Source: Zygnema cylindricum
Lineage: Eukaryota; Streptophyta; Zygnematophyceae; Zygnematales; Zygnemataceae
Direction: 5' to 3'
Assembly (NCBI GenBank): GCA_037447655.1
Contig: JBBHKE010001880.1
Coordinates: 1 to 14,009 of the forward strand
Length of the DNA stretch: 14,009 bases
The notes beneath the pieces are model-generated. The model saw nothing but the letters and a program-made list of their open reading frames with translations, searched no databases and was not told where the DNA came from. Shown piece by piece: positions 13,907 through 14,009 of this stretch. The position numbers were made by a program, and so were the translations under genes. How positions within the stretch are numbered: position 1 is the stretch's first letter; each line of letters starts with the position of its first letter.

Positions 13907-14009
13907 GGGAGAGGGGGAGGGAGAGGGGGAGGGGGAGGGGGAGGGCGAGGGGGGGGGGGGGGGTGGGGGAGGGGGAGGGGGAGGGGGGGGGGGAGGGGGA
14001 GGGGAGGGG
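13907..14009 (+). repeat. G-rich (GGGGGA)n-like simple repeat with long G runs
   Basis: Purine-only tract of gagggg/gaggggg units, broken by one c, one t and a run of about 15 G. It begins 68 bp after exon L in the sense strand of the next intron, so the transcript would contain many G-quadruplex-capable runs. Long pure G runs at a window end are also where assemblies tend to fail. Confidence 0.93.

Noticed and set aside
1-14009. CRISPR array, tRNA, rRNA or bacterial operon
   Set aside because: The tandem arrays lack uniform repeat/spacer structure, and no conserved RNA gene or prokaryotic gene organisation is visible.

Overview
This is eukaryotic, intron-rich, AT-rich nuclear DNA. It holds the central part of one split host gene on the + strand (exons from 6133 to 13839) and a 5' half crowded with transposon remnants and decayed tandem repeats. 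Nothing looks bacterial: there are no RBS-led operons, CRISPR arrays or rRNA/tRNA genes that I can recognise.

The host gene joins a cyclic-nucleotide-binding (cNMP) domain to an acyl-CoA thioesterase II (TesB/ACOT8 double hot-dog) domain. This is the layout of plant ACH2-type peroxisomal thioesterases, so I favour a photosynthetic eukaryote (plant or streptophyte-like alga). The protein is quite divergent and I cannot name the lineage. Twelve exons encode about 376 residues. The first exon(s) are not identified, and the last (C-terminal Gln of the catalytic triad, any PTS1 signal) lie beyond the right edge. All exon-exon phases agree except one junction, between the exons ending at 12471 and starting at 13498.

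Layout. 1-770: a 37-bp tandem duplication, featureless DNA, then a second array with a period near 37 bp (540-757). 769-946: a probable Copia-type LTR. 1518-1716: a 199-bp MITE with TA target duplication. 2066-2828: a strongly decayed 37-bp minisatellite. 2874-2934: a possible orphan exon. 3395-3795: a leader/LTR-like region with several perfect RNA hairpins. 3796-6090: a truncated Ty1/copia gag-protease-integrase ORF, sense-oriented, lying in the intron just before the first recognised thioesterase exon. Its 3' break carries an exact, in-frame 24-bp copy of its own gag start region. 6133-13839: thioesterase exons. Their introns contain an (AT)19 tract, T-rich minisatellites, a 470-bp hAT-type MITE (10205-10674, 8-bp TSD), inverted repeats flanking one exon and a duplicated splice-donor region. 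13907-14009: a (GGGGGA)n-like G-rich tract.

The best leads are the templated-looking 24-bp junction of the Copia fragment, the phase break between two thioesterase exons, the inverted repeats around exon G, the array of decoy 3' splice sites, and the two newly delimited MITEs. I did not find a convincing new multi-gene system.
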